DNA from: Erythrobasidium yunnanense
Taxonomy: Eukaryota; Basidiomycota; Cystobasidiomycetes; Erythrobasidiales; Erythrobasidiaceae
Direction: 5' to 3'
Assembly: GCA_001600175.1 (NCBI GenBank)
Contig: BCJC01000002.1
Location: 812,318 to 876,317, forward strand
Length of the DNA stretch: 64,000 bases
The position numbers and the translations under genes are program-made. This document shows positions 23,443 to 34,552 of this stretch, one piece after another (position 1 is the first letter of the stretch; each line of letters starts with the position of its first letter). Under the pieces are notes generated by a model. The model had not been told where the DNA came from, did no database searches, and saw nothing but the letters and a program-made list of their open reading frames with translations.

Positions 23443-26400
23443 ATGGCCCGGCCTGTGCTATCTCGATCTCGAGAGCAGGAACCCGACCAGAGCAAAAGCG
23501 GCTTTGGTCAGCAAGACTCTACATTTATCCTTCCTTTCAGTAGTCAAGGTGGTCATGGACCATCTTCAAGTGCTGGAAAGCAGACTCCCAAGCCCTTGGC
23601 TGCGTACAACTCGAAAGCATTCGAGGCTGCATACCGTCAATGCCAAAGACAGAGTCCGCGACTCAGGGAACAACGTCTTCCTCTCCTTTCACCCAGTGCT
23701 TCCGACCGCTCTTCATACTATGATCCCGACACAGCCGTCCAAACCCCTGCGGATGAGGGCTACGGGACATCCTATCTGTTTCCTTCGCTAGCTTGCAACG
23801 AGAGGGAACGACTCACGCAGCTCTGGCTTTTCCAACACGGAATAGACCGCGATCCCGCTTTTCAAAAGCACCTCAACCACCTTATGACCCTGGTGCGAAT
23901 GTCGTCCGGCTATGATCTAGCCATTCTAGGCTTAGTCGATAGCGATGTCTACAAGAGAGTAGCGACAGATGGCTGTCCAATGACTACGCAACCCAGGCGG
24001 GACGCTTTGGGCTCTCACACCATTCTGCATCCGCCCAAGACAGTCTTCAGCCTATCTGACATGGACAACGACTCGAGATTCGCACAAAATCCAAATGTGC
24101 AAGGCGTTGAGGGTCTCAAGAGTTATGCAGGGGCCCCGATATCTTATCAGATTCCTGGAACTAAGTAAGCACCAAGTCGTACTCGGTTTAGTCCCGCTTT
24201 CTCGCTAATGATCTCAATCCAGCTTCAGCGTGACTCTGGGCTCCCTATGTGTCGCAAGCTGCAATGCTAGGCTCGAGCCGACGCCTTATCAAGAGGAGAT
24301 TCTGCTGAATTTTGCCGAAGTAATCATGCATGCTATGTTCGTGATTCGCATGCGTAACTCCTGCATAGGCTGATGCCCTTCACTACAGTTCATCTCAAGC
24401 ATCTGTGTACCGACAAAACGTTCAGCGTAGCAGGCGAGCACATTTGGATCGTCTTGTGCATGAGAGGGAAACACCAGAAGTTATGGTGCATCGCTGCCTA
24501 GAAATTGTCAAGGCTGCTTTTCCCCAATGTCGAGTCTCCTTTCAAGAAGCAGTTGACGACAAGATATCCCTGCTTGGCGAGGTACCATTTGTTCCTGACC
24601 GGGAGCCCGCAAGAAATTCCATCTGGGAGAACGATGATCTCATCACAGACTATATCACCAATCACAACGATAGTGACAAGCAGCAAGTTTACGATGGTCG
24701 GACAGTCCGCGCGATCACTTTTCAGTCTCGCACCCTGCTCAATCATTATCTCACCGTCTCGACCAGCGATGTCAAATTCATGTTTGACGTGACAGATGTA
24801 ATATTCATCCAGTCCGTCGATCTCATCATTACCGGCATTCTCCAAGATAAGCAGCTTCGCGATGCTTTAGATATCAAGCGATCCTTCCTAAGGGAAGTTC
24901 AGCATTCGCTCAGGACAAGCCTGAACGGGATCCTGTCCGCGTCGGAGATGTTGCTGGACGATGCAGCGGACAAGCCTGCAGCTATCAATGGCTCAGGCGC
25001 AGAAGCAAGACCGGACACGCTCCTGGCAACCATAGACACGTCTGGCCGGAGGTTGCTGTCTGTCATCAACAACCTATTGGATTACGACAATTTTGCGGAT
25101 CAAGTGCAGCCATTCATGCATCCTGCAACATTCACGATGTCATCGAAGGAGTGCTGGAGACCATCGCTCTCGCAACACCTCGCCACTGTTTAACACGGAC
25201 GAATTTGGTGGTCGAATACATGGTGCAACATGGCGTAGACGGCCTCTGTACAGATGCTACCCTGCTGCATCAGATTCTTGCCGTCCTGCTACAGAATGCG
25301 CTCGATGCTACCGCGGACGAGACAAGAGTTGGAACAGTCATACTCAAGATCAGCCATGATGACGTCAGCGATGTACTGAACTTCGACGTAATTGACACAG
25401 GTTGCGGTTTGCAGAAGGTAAGATTCGTTCTAGGAACAGTACGAGGGCCGCTCAACTGACGTATTCGGCAGAATGATCAAGAACGCATCTTCAAGCCTTT
25501 CCAAAGAGTGGACATTCATCGGCAAAGTTCGGGATTGGGTCTAGCTTTTGCGAGCAAGAACGCTGCCGTTCTCGGCGGATCAATTGATCTCGTCTCCTCT
25601 GTTGTTGGAGAAGGCTCTACGTTCCGCTTTTCCCTGCCCAACCCTGTTCTGACTTGCAGTCGGAATACCAGTGGTCGGCAGATCATTCAGAAATTAGCCA
25701 ACTATTCATATGCTCTCGAAACACCGGATTTGGCATCATCTTGTCTGGCTCAGGATTTACAGCGTCTCGGTAGCCAGGAAGGTGACGGCCTTATAGCAAA
25801 CTTTGTCATCATCCCACCCTCGGAGTCACCTCAAGCTGTTGAGAAAAAGCTCGAGGCTTTGCAACTTCATCAGATTGCAATCGGTCTACAAAGAGCGAAC
25901 AGCTCTCTAAACAAGGATCTCATACATGACGAATCCTCCCGGATCGTTTATTGCAAACTTCCAGTGTGCCATAATCATCTTCTGAATACGATGCGTCAAG
26001 CAACATCCGTTCTGGCGAGCCGGCAAGCCTCGGATAGCCGACACCACAAGCATCACGATCATAATCGTTCTGTCACGGGCCGAATGAAAATAGACGAGGT
26101 GGGCTGGAGCTTCTTGCTGACTCGCCGACAACTGTTATCGCTGATTGGTATCTCTTACGCAGCTGCGTCTGCTCCTGGTCGACGACAACGCCCTGAACCT
26201 TACTGTTCTACAAGCGTTCTGCAAACGGCGGAAATACACGCATTTATCGGCAGTTGATGGGAATGAGGCTTACGACATATACGTTGAACGGCACCTTGCG
26301 GGCAAGCCTTGTACTTTTGTCGTTATGGACCTGCAAATGCCAAATTGCGATGGTATCGAAGCGACCATACGTATTAGGCAGTATGAGCAGACGCATGGGT

Positions 26401-26605
26401 TGCCCGCCAGTCATATCTATATGGGTAAGCATTAATATCTGGTTCTGAGGGGTGATATAGGCTGACATTCCTCGCAACAGTCACTGGGCAGAGCAGCGAT
26501 GCCGACAAAAGCCGAGCTCTCGAAGCTGGTTGTGATTCATACTTTGTAAAGCCACTGCGGATAAAGGCATTAGATGGACTCATCGCATTACATTTCCAGG
26601 TGTAG
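23443..26605 (+). pseudogene. Tandem hybrid histidine kinase copy B, reading frame broken
   Basis: This gene is collinear with copy A: GAF (RLTQLWLFQHGIDRDPAFQ; KSYAGAPISYQIPG), HisKA (VQHSLRTSLNGILSASEML, His451), ATPase (LQNALDATAD, DTGCG, GLGLAFASK) and receiver (LLLVDDNALNL, VVMDLQMPNCDG, FVKPLRIKALD). Exons: 23443-24164, 24223-24336, 24389-25417, 25472-26098, 26163-26424, 26481-26605. Within exon 3, between about 25104 and 25126, the frame changes: upstream frame DYDNFADQV, downstream frame IHDVIEGVLETI. One base is missing relative to copy A, and every later splice phase agrees with one missing base. As written, the frame ends at 25193 after about 546 residues, losing the ATPase and receiver. 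A sequencing error is possible. The receiver lacks the intron that copy A has after PNC. Confidence 0.82.
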
Positions 26606-27064
26606 GGGATGAGTAGGGTTGCGGGAGGGGTGGAGTGCATACATAGCAGTATATAGGGTAGTCGCTCGCACATTCAGTCTAGACGTGCTTGTAAAGAAGC
26701 ATTGGAATAACATGTAGCCAGTGTGGGAGCACGGGCCCTGTGTGGACAAAGCTTTGGTCGACCTGAACAAAAGCCATGGCCTAGATCCCTCTCCTGTCGC
26801 ATCAGCATCGCATCCGACTTCGCAAGTTTGGATGCTTCGTGTCGACATCGCATCGCGACGGAGAAAGATGTGATGAGGATGCGATGGGGCAGAGCAGAAG
26901 GTACATAAGGAGGCAGGAGGGAATGTCGTTTTCTTTCCATCTCACTAGAGTATCTCAGCACCATCACAAGGTGCCACCATCGCATCCAAGCCACAAGCCA
27001 TTACTGTGGGTAGATCACCACGGCCAGCTTGATTGACAAAGCTGACTTGTGGTGGTATATCCAG
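26606..27064. other. Intergenic, no gene seen
   Basis: This is 459 bp between copy B and the small serine-rich gene. Short frames on both strands have no recognisable content. Confidence 0.45.
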
Positions 27065-27460
27065 ATGTCCTTATTCTACTCATCATCATCTGCCACTGGC
27101 TCCTCCTCATCTCTTTCGTCGAGACGCAGCTCTGGCAGCTGCAGCTCCTCTTACACTTTATCTTACCAATCCTCAACCATGCTAGGCTCATGGCACTCTG
27201 CGGACCCCAAAGACATGTCGCAACAAGTTATGCGTCTTGTGCCTAAGTCGCTGCTAGCGAAACGAATAGCAAAGGCGAGAGCAGCCAAGTCGGAAGTCTG
27301 TAATAGGAAGGCGGAGTTGGAGAGTGGTAAAATGTCAGGACAGACACAGAAGGACATGGTCCAAGCAAAGTTTCTCCTGAACGAGATAGACTGGAAGAAG
27401 GACGCGGTTGTCGACACGACTCGCAGGATTTTGGACGGGATGAAGCAGCTTGGGCAGTAG
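27065..27460 (+). CDS. Small serine-rich hypothetical protein
   Basis: This is a single exon of 131 residues from ATG 27065. The first 40 residues are very rich in Ser with Tyr (MSLFYSSSSATGSSSSL), and the remainder is a basic helical segment (VPKSLLAKRIAKARAAKSE) with a helix-like tail ending MKQLGQ. There is no signal peptide or membrane span. I do not recognise the family. The open frame and composition favour a real gene, but with no intron or homologue it could be a chance frame. Confidence 0.45.
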   Translation: MSLFYSSSSATGSSSSLSSRRSSGSCSSSYTLSYQSSTMLGSWHSADPKDMSQQVMRLVPKSLLAKRIAKARAAKSEVCNRKAELESGKMSGQTQKDMVQAKFLLNEIDWKKDAVVDTTRRILDGMKQLGQ

Positions 27461-27786
27461 TCTAGCTTTCCAGCATGTTTATAGGGATATAGAAGCATTG
27501 TTGTTGTTTTCGAGCAGAGAGAGAAAAGTTGCGATGCACTTCAATACGCGTGGCCCATGTTTGGTACGCAGTCGCGTGTTCCGGCTAAGTCCGGCGACCT
27601 CGGAAGTTCTAGAAGCTGCGAGAGCTGACGTGGCCCGATGACGTATCGCTAGCGTACCTTTTTCGATCGCGAGGCTGGTTCCGGCCTGTCTTGTCTTGCA
27701 TTTCCCGTCTCTTTCGCTCTCTCTTTCCTTCCTTCTCATCCACCACATCCCCAAACACTCTCAAACTTCCACAAAGCACAGAAATC

Positions 27787-28372
27787 ATGGAGAGCATTCA
27801 GAAGACCGTTGAATCCGCTGTGTATGTCGAAAGCTCTCGTCCCCGCACGCTCGACAGCCTTCCGCCCAGACCCTCCCTGCCTCAATCACTCCCAGTCCTT
27901 CCATCTTCGATTATATCAATGCTATCATCCATTGGTATACATCTACAAATACCCTGCACCCCGTATGACCGATGGGGCGTCCCGATCCTTTGATCCTTTG
28001 AACCTTCCCCAAAATCTTTCCTGAAGCCTCAGAATCTTGCCGCTGACTCCCACAACTTCGTCTACAGCAACTACGTATCGGAGACAGTCCAGGGTACAAC
28101 TGCAACAGCTTCCAAGGAGGCAAATAAGGAGCAGGCAAAGAACTCGTATGTTTTTCTCTGTTTCCAGCGTCTTCCAAGCCGTTCTGACCGCAATTTTCGT
28201 CTACGTAGTGAGGCTGGCATCGGTACACGTCTCCAAGCCGCTGGCAATGCCCTCGGTGACAAGGTGAGGTCGCCGACTCCCAAAGCATCTTCCGCAGCAA
28301 CTAAATCTCCTGTCGCAGGCTGATGAACAGAGCCATAACGCTAAGGCCGAGGCCAACAAGCAGACTATGTAA
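27787..28372 (+). CDS. ccg-1: GRG-1/CCG-1-type stress protein
   Basis: Four exons (27787-27821, 28068-28145, 28209-28263, 28319-28372) give 73 residues. After splicing the protein reads MESIQKTVESAV, NYVSETVQGTTATASKEANK, EQAKNSEAGIGTRLQAAGNA, LGDKADEQSHNAKAEANKQ. This is the pattern of Neurospora glucose-repressible / clock-controlled gene 1 (NYV.D.VQG.....SKEANKE.AK......GTR..AA.DA..DK.DE..H.AKA). These small hydrophilic proteins are induced by glucose starvation, stress and the clock; their biochemical role is unknown. The first intron (246 nt) is about four times longer than its neighbours. Only a spliced reading reveals this gene. Confidence 0.88.
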
Positions 28373-30248
28373 TTGGAGAACAATTGGAGACCATTAAGGG
28401 ATGTTTTCCTGGTCATCTAGCCCGATTTCGGCCTTTTTACCCTAGCAGACACCCTCTCGTTCCATTTGACTCTGAAATGATTGTAGCCAGTGATCTAGCG
28501 ACCATGCAATAAATCCAAATTATAACCTTGCTATGTTCTCAGCAAAGTATTCACTTGCCTGGGATCGCTTTTATGCACAGTACAACCACCTTTGGGAAAC
28601 TGCCGAAAGACGAAGGATGCATCATGATCGCTACATACCTACATGCTTTACGCTACATACTACAGCGCCGCTCATCATGCTAAAGTCGACGAGCTTCTTT
28701 CAGAGCTGCGCCGCTCGGAATACTTGTCTACCCAAGCACGCTGTTCTTATAGCTTGTAGGAACTCACAACTTCGACATCGACATCTACAATATACCCTTC
28801 CTTCCCTCTCCTCCCTTTTTACCATTGAAGGGTCCGAACCAACTCAGCTCTTCAGCGCAGCGTCTTGGGCAGGCGTGGCCGTTGACAAGAAGAAGAACAC
28901 AATGGCCTCACATTATCCATTGACCTTCTAGGGTCAATAATCTTGGCCTTCTTTCGCACATCGAATGCTTTTGAGGCTTCAATTCAAAGCCGATCTCGCT
29001 GCTTCTCGCCTTAATACTTGCACTGTGGCACTCCTCTCAAGAAAGACTACCTCATACCCGGAAGGTCTGGTCTCTGGCCTGGCGGATCTCGTCACCCGGC
29101 AGGAGGAGCTAGACAGTAGCTTAACGCACCCTGAGCGTCTTCAATGGATGGATCAGCAAATGCATCTGGCAAAGACGTGAAGAAAAACAATTCCACCAAC
29201 AAGACATGCGCGGTTTGCAAGCTAGGAATCGGCTGGTGCGCTCTTCCACAAGACACCTTCACAAGACAACAAACAGGGCGCCGCCCTCATCGTATGCATG
29301 ACCCGCGCGGAACAAAACGTGCTAGGGAGTTACGTGATCTGCCGTCCGCGCCACAGCTTGCAGACAGCAGGACATGCAATCGTCACGAAAGGTATCAGTC
29401 GCAGAGAACGAGAAATCCACGATACTCCAAGGCATTGAAAGGCATATGATGCCAAGCAACAGGCCAGAGAACAGTGCGACAGCATGGCAGATCATTGGAC
29501 CACCATGTTTCAATCGTTAGAGCCAGACCCTGACGAAGCTTTTCGCGAAGACCGCGTAGCACCCCAGAACATCTAAGGGCGTCACAGACCTGTTATTGCC
29601 TCAAACTTCCATCAGCTAAACGCTGNTAGTCCCTCTAAGAAGCCAGCGACCAACCAAAGTCGGCCGGGCTATTTAGCAGGTTAAGGTCTCGTTCGTTATC
29701 GGAATTAACCAGACAAATCACTCCACCAACTAAGAACGGCCATGCACCACCAACCACGAAATCAAGAAAGAGCTTTCAATCGATCCATGTCGTGTCTGGA
29801 CCTGGCGAGTCTCACCGTGTCGAGTTCAAGTCCGACTAGTAAGTTGAGGAGCATAGAGACGACGATGGCGACAATCGAGAATATGCTAGATAAGTAGGGA
29901 AAGCAGAGGATGCATAAATAAATCGACCCGACAGGGCGCAACTGAGCCCTACATTCCCTGCACTTGGGAGGTGCTATCTTTACCTCGACTGAGAAGATCA
30001 TAGAGTTTTGAAGCGGAGAGGACATGCTTGGAACAGGCCTACAGCCTGGATAGCAGGAGTCTCGCAATGAGCCTCCTCACTCCTCAGAACAAAGGCCAAG
30101 ATCTCTACTTCGTACACAATATACACACATATCCAGTCAGGCTTCGTTGTTATATGCGTCCTTACCTCTGCTCAAGCAACTCGATACTACTCATATTTCG
30201 GATCCTCCCAAAACAGACTTGTTGCCTCTTCGTCCATGACGGCAAAAC
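28373..30248. other. 1.9 kb without a recognisable gene
   Basis: Open frames of 60-130 codons occur on both strands, including 28533-28931 and 29144-29449 on plus and 29762-30067 on minus. None shows a domain, a plausible intron chain or biased composition. An ambiguous base sits at 29625. No tRNA, LTR or terminal inverted repeat was seen. The stretch could hold a decayed gene or a non-coding RNA, but nothing in the sequence shows that. Its 3' end is the promoter of the GT90 gene. Confidence 0.45.
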
Positions 30249-31889
30249 ATGTTCAAAGGCAAATTTGGGAATCTGAGTCGGAGTAGCGATCACGACTATG
30301 GCTACTTATCTAAAGGCCATGGAATGGATGAAGATCCCAAGACATGGCAGGGAAAAGCGCAACTTCTGTATCGAAACATATCAAGACTCCCTCTATGGAA
30401 ACCTCTACTGCCTTGGATCGCAGCTTTCCTGAGCTTGGGCTTCTTATTACAATCATTCACATATACCGTCAAATATGTACGGAGTTCTGGGCTGCTGGTG
30501 CCGCCGTACAAGAGTATTCCACCGATATCGCAAGCTCAGATGGAAGCTGCAAATAACAGGCGCATGACCATGGATCAATGCATGTCAACATATCCTGGCT
30601 TATACGAGTAGGCTACAGCGTTTCCCTTAGGTGAAACAGCAGAGAAGCTCAATGTAATCAATGTTTCTCCTTCCGACAGAGAAGCAGATAGAGCTGCAGC
30701 ATACTGGGAGAAGCGAGGTGGTATAACACTACAGCAAGTAGAGAAAGCAGCAGACAGAGGGCAGACAGCGCGGATATTGATCCACAATGGCGAAGTAGGT
30801 ACATCGCCTCAGCAAGATACACGTGCAGCCTCTAAGCATTCTCTGCAGATGTTCATCAAGCGCTTCGAGTTCGAAAGACATTCAAGAACCAGAGCGGCTC
30901 TATATCTCATCAACGAGGCGATCATGTACGCGAGCGAGCCGATACCCAACATCGAGTTTGTCATTCATACGGACGATAAGGTGAGATAGCTGGCGATACT
31001 AAGCAGACTCCAGAGGCTGAGTCTGAAATCTAGGGAGAAGACGAACACCTTCCTATCATGGTCCTTGACCGGACAGCAAGTCAGCCGCATCTATGGCTAA
31101 TGCCAGATTATGGCTTCAACAGCTGGCCCGAGCCTAAAGTCGGTTCATACAAAGAAGTAATTCGGAAAGCACGAGAGTACGACCAGAAAGTAGCATGGAA
31201 GGAGAAAGTGCCTCAGTTGTTCTGGAAGGGAGCCTTCATGACGAGCATGAGAAAGAACTTGTTCAATATCGCACAGGAATACTCGTGGGCGAGGATTGAG
31301 GAAGTGGATTGGAGGAATAAAGATACTGTCATCACGATGGACGATCATTGTGGTTACAAATACCTGGCCCATCTCGAAGGATTCGCTTACTCTGGGCGGC
31401 TGAAGTGGGTGCCCTTCATTTTCATACTATTTCTTGCAAGCTAATTATCGATACAGATACATTCTACAATGCAAATCTGTGGTTGTGTCACCGGATATGG
31501 AGTTCATCCAACATTTCCACCATCTCATCAACGGGACGATGGGCTCTCCTGAACAGAATATGGTCATCATTCCTGGGACAGAATGGAAGACACTAGCTTC
31601 CACGATGGACTATCTCGTCGACAACGATGGCTTCGCTGAAAAGCTGGCAGAAAAACAGTAAGTCGCGCCTAGCATGTCCTTCAGCAAGCTTGAGCATGTC
31701 TAACACGCCCATGTCTTTAGACGGGCATTCTGGAGCCACTATATCTCAAAACAGTCCGTCGACTGCTATTGGCGGTATCTGTTTAATAAATGGGCTGAAC
31801 TACAGCGGTATACTCCCGAGCTGCACTATGAAGATACGCCATACGAGTCGTTCAACCTTATCGGAAGAACGCACTGGGACCCCTACTAG
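30249..31889 (+). CDS. GT90 (CAP10-type) glycosyltransferase with one in-frame TAG
   Basis: Four exons (30249-30980, 31034-31404, 31457-31657, 31721-31889) give 491 codons including an internal stop. It is a type II Golgi-style protein: a cytosolic head, one membrane span (LLPWIAAFLSLGFLLQSF, about residues 54-71), then a lumenal GT90 domain. Markers are EFVIHTDDK-like EFVIHTDDKGEDEHLP, the CAP10 signature LMPDYGFNSWPEP, KVPQLFWKGAFMTSMRKNL, VTMDDH-like ITMDDHCGYKYLAHLEG and SPDMEFIQHFHHL. GT90 enzymes include Cryptococcus Cap10/Cxt xylosyltransferases for capsule and wall glycans; the sugar here is unknown. Codon 121 (30609-30611) is TAG after CMSTYPGLYE, and the same frame continues with good GT90 sequence. 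No intron of usable size and phase removes it. It may be a recent nonsense change, readthrough or a sequence error. Confidence 0.82.
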
Positions 31890-32546
31890 GCTGCTTGCTT
31901 GCAGACTCTTCCTTGTCATATACCCGGCAGGCCTTCTCCCTGCATTCTCCCATGCTGACACGCTGTTAATATCATGGTTTCTTGGTACTGTACATATCGC
32001 ACATATAATTTACATAGAGGACATTCAGAGCAGCTGTGACATAGTCTGTTGATTCAGTAGCAGATAGATTTGGGAAGTCTTCCTTGTCGTAATAGTAGTT
32101 AAGAACGGCGTCCGTGAGGCAGAAGGGTGTCACACCTCACTGATGCAGCAGAACGGGTCCTGACGATAACAAGGGCAGAAGCTTGTCACTTGTCCCGAGG
32201 CCTGGGCCGTCAGTCAAGTGTACTTAGAATACGGCTAGCGCAGTTCGTACCAGGATAGAGAGACAGATAACGTTCCTTACGACATAGATAACTCGTCCCT
32301 TTACAAGTTTCTTCTGTCTATAATAGATACAACCGCGTTGACAGACAGGGGCGTAAGAGAGGGAAAGAAGGTAGAAAGAAAAGAATGTAAGAAGAAGTTG
32401 TCCTGTAGAAGAAGAGGTGTTCTACGAGTATACCCGAGGTCATTGAGTAACAGGATTGCGAATGGCTTAATCCCTGTAGTGGAAGCTGCGGGTGGTCGGA
32501 GGAGATCACAAGCACCTCACTGAGCGGTGATACGATAAGTCTGCAT
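31890..32546. other. Convergent intergenic spacer
   Basis: This is 657 bp between the 3' ends of the GT90 and PWWP genes. A purine-rich stretch lies at 32343-32400 (plus strand). No gene or RNA was recognised. Confidence 0.5.
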
Positions 32547-34247
32547 CTATGCCTCTGCTCCATTTGTCTGAGATGTCTCGACGGGCACCTCGACGTCCAT
32601 CTTCTCTTCAGCAGCGGCATCTCCATTTGTCTTCTCGCCATCCTTAGCGGCATCCTCAGCAGGAGCAGCAGCATCGCCATTCTTCTCTGCCTTCTTGTCG
32701 TCATCAGGAAGGACAGTCATGTCACCTGCGTTTCCACCATCGGCAGTCGAGGGCTCTTCGCCGTCTTTGGCCATCAACTCCTTCCATTTCTCAACGAGGG
32801 CACCGCTGCGCTCGGTGATCTTGAATTCGGAATCTCGAGGAACGTCGGTGAGAGCAGACATTCGCTTGAGCACTTTTCCAAGCTTGCTGGCCTGTATCGT
32901 GATGTTTGGTCAGCCATGATGTCTCGGTACTGAAAGGATGCTTTGGCGTACCGCGAGCCATTCAGCTTGCATCTCGAACTTCTCCATAGCAGAGAGGATT
33001 TGGTCGAATTCAGGCATTTTCTGCAGAGAGTATGGTCCGCTTAGCCAGGGTCGAGTGCCAGACGGCGAATCACTCACATCTTCAGTGGGCAGGCCCTTCG
33101 TAAGGAAAGCCTTCTGTAGAGATGCTCTCCAGCCTTTGGCCGTCTTTTCGCCTTGGGAGGCATCTGTAAAGAATAAGGAGGCTCAGCGAAGATTCTTCGA
33201 AAGCCACCCTCTAGCAAGCTAGAACAGGCAGCGAGCCCCGGAGACAATGCTCACCTCCTTCAGCAGCGGACGTGCTTCCCTTCTTCTCCTTGGCAGCTTT
33301 GCTATCCTTCTTGTCATCGGTCTGAACCGCCGAGATACTAGATCAGCCTGTTGCACGCCAATTTGACTATATGACGTGCTACACACCTTCCTCTTCTTAG
33401 CAGCAGGTTCCTTCTTCTCCTTTTTAGCAGCGGGTTCCTTCTTTGCTGCGGCTCCTCTCTTTCTCTTCTTGGATTTGCCTTCACCGTCCTCATCGAGCAT
33501 ATCCACGTCTTCATCCTCTTCTTCATCTACATCCTCTCCACCAGCTGGAACGCCCTTCTTGATCTGCTCCTCCCACTCGGATGGATCTTTGGCGATTTCG
33601 TACGACTTGCGGAGCTTGCCATTCTTCTTTGATGTGTCGCTCAAGTAGGCTTCAATGTCCTTTGGTGCGAGGTATTTCATCTCTTTAGGGATCGCCCAGT
33701 GACTGTTGGACGCCAAATAGTACGATCAAGGTTGGTCGATTTGGAAGGCAGCGGGGACGCAGGAAGAAGCCGTAGCAGCGAGAAATGCAGCATGGACAGG
33801 CGACAAGACAGAGGGAGAGAAAGAACAATCATACATCAGCATACTGATCATACAGCGTCAAGTCAGGGCAACGTACAAGTCTCCATCCGGGAAGAATCTG
33901 ACGAGCCATTGCTTGTTTCCCTTGGACTTCATGACGAGGTCGCCAGCTTCTGAGTGCTCAGTGATCTGTTGACAATGTACACAATCACATTAGCTCGGTT
34001 CTTCCACTTTGTACTGCCGGTATGCAGGGAATGGCGGGAAGGGGGGGATTTTCGACGAGGGAGAAGAAACACGCGAGAAAGACGAGGAAAACGAGGAAAC
34101 AGGGAAGAAACAGTGTTTATAAGATGTATAATGCACCTTTCCTGGCCATTCAGGGTAGCCTTTGACCTTGCAAAGCACAATTTCGCCAGTCTTGAAGTCG
34201 TGAGCTGGCTCTGCGGCCTTTGACGAGGTAGCTTTCTTGGGCGGCAT
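32547..34247 (-). CDS. PWWP-domain chromatin protein with TFIIS-N/IBD-like C-terminus
   Basis: Seven exons (34247-34137, 33965-33877, 33702-33387, 33321-33255, 33163-33078, 33020-32952, 32891-32547) give 360 residues. The PWWP domain lies near the start: GEIVLCKVKGYPEWPGK, then after an intron GDLVMKSKGNKQWLVRFFPD and FHWAIPKEMKYL. PWWP domains bind DNA and methylated Lys of histone H3 or H4. A Glu/Asp- and Lys-rich linker (KKEPAAKKEKKEPAAKKRK) looks like a nuclear localisation region. The C-terminal helical part (FLTKGLPTED, MEKFEMQAEWLA, VLKRMSALTDVP) resembles the bundle that follows PWWP in LEDGF/HRP2-like proteins. The last 50 residues are acidic and low-complexity. The exact orthologue is not clear. 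Confidence 0.82.
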
Positions 34248-34552
34248 GATGGGAAGCAGTAATCTAGATGTAGATGTATGTGTATGTATATAATCTTGAA
34301 TATCGTGTCAGAAATGCTCTGTTTTTCCTTTGACTTTTCCTGCAAAGAAAGCCTTACCGCTTTTCCTCGTAAACAGTCAAGTCGACAGAAGGAGAGAGAA
34401 GGTCAAACGCAAAAAACAACATGGTTTGGCCGGAATGCAGCTTCACAGGTTATGCATTGCTTCTAAGTGCACTCTCAATACACATTCATACCACTGTCTC
34501 TTTCCCAGCTCGCTCGACAGGGCGGGTTTTGTAGGGTCGGAAGGATCCCTCT

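Noticed and set aside
25104-25149. 45-nt intron (gtgcag to cgaag) explaining the kinase B frame break
   Set aside because: Its length is a multiple of three so it does not restore frame, and it would delete sequence that aligns with copy A.
28533-28931. 132-codon open frame as a gene
   Set aside because: It has no domain, odd composition, no conserved splice context and overlapping frames of similar length.
29762-30067. Minus-strand frame with a hydrophobic stretch as a membrane peptide gene
   Set aside because: The hydrophobic run is the only feature; no start context or neighbouring exons support it, and it overlaps the GT90 promoter.
30608-30630. 23-nt intron removing the TAG in the GT90 gene
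   Set aside because: It is too short, and its length is not a multiple of three while the frame on both sides is the same.
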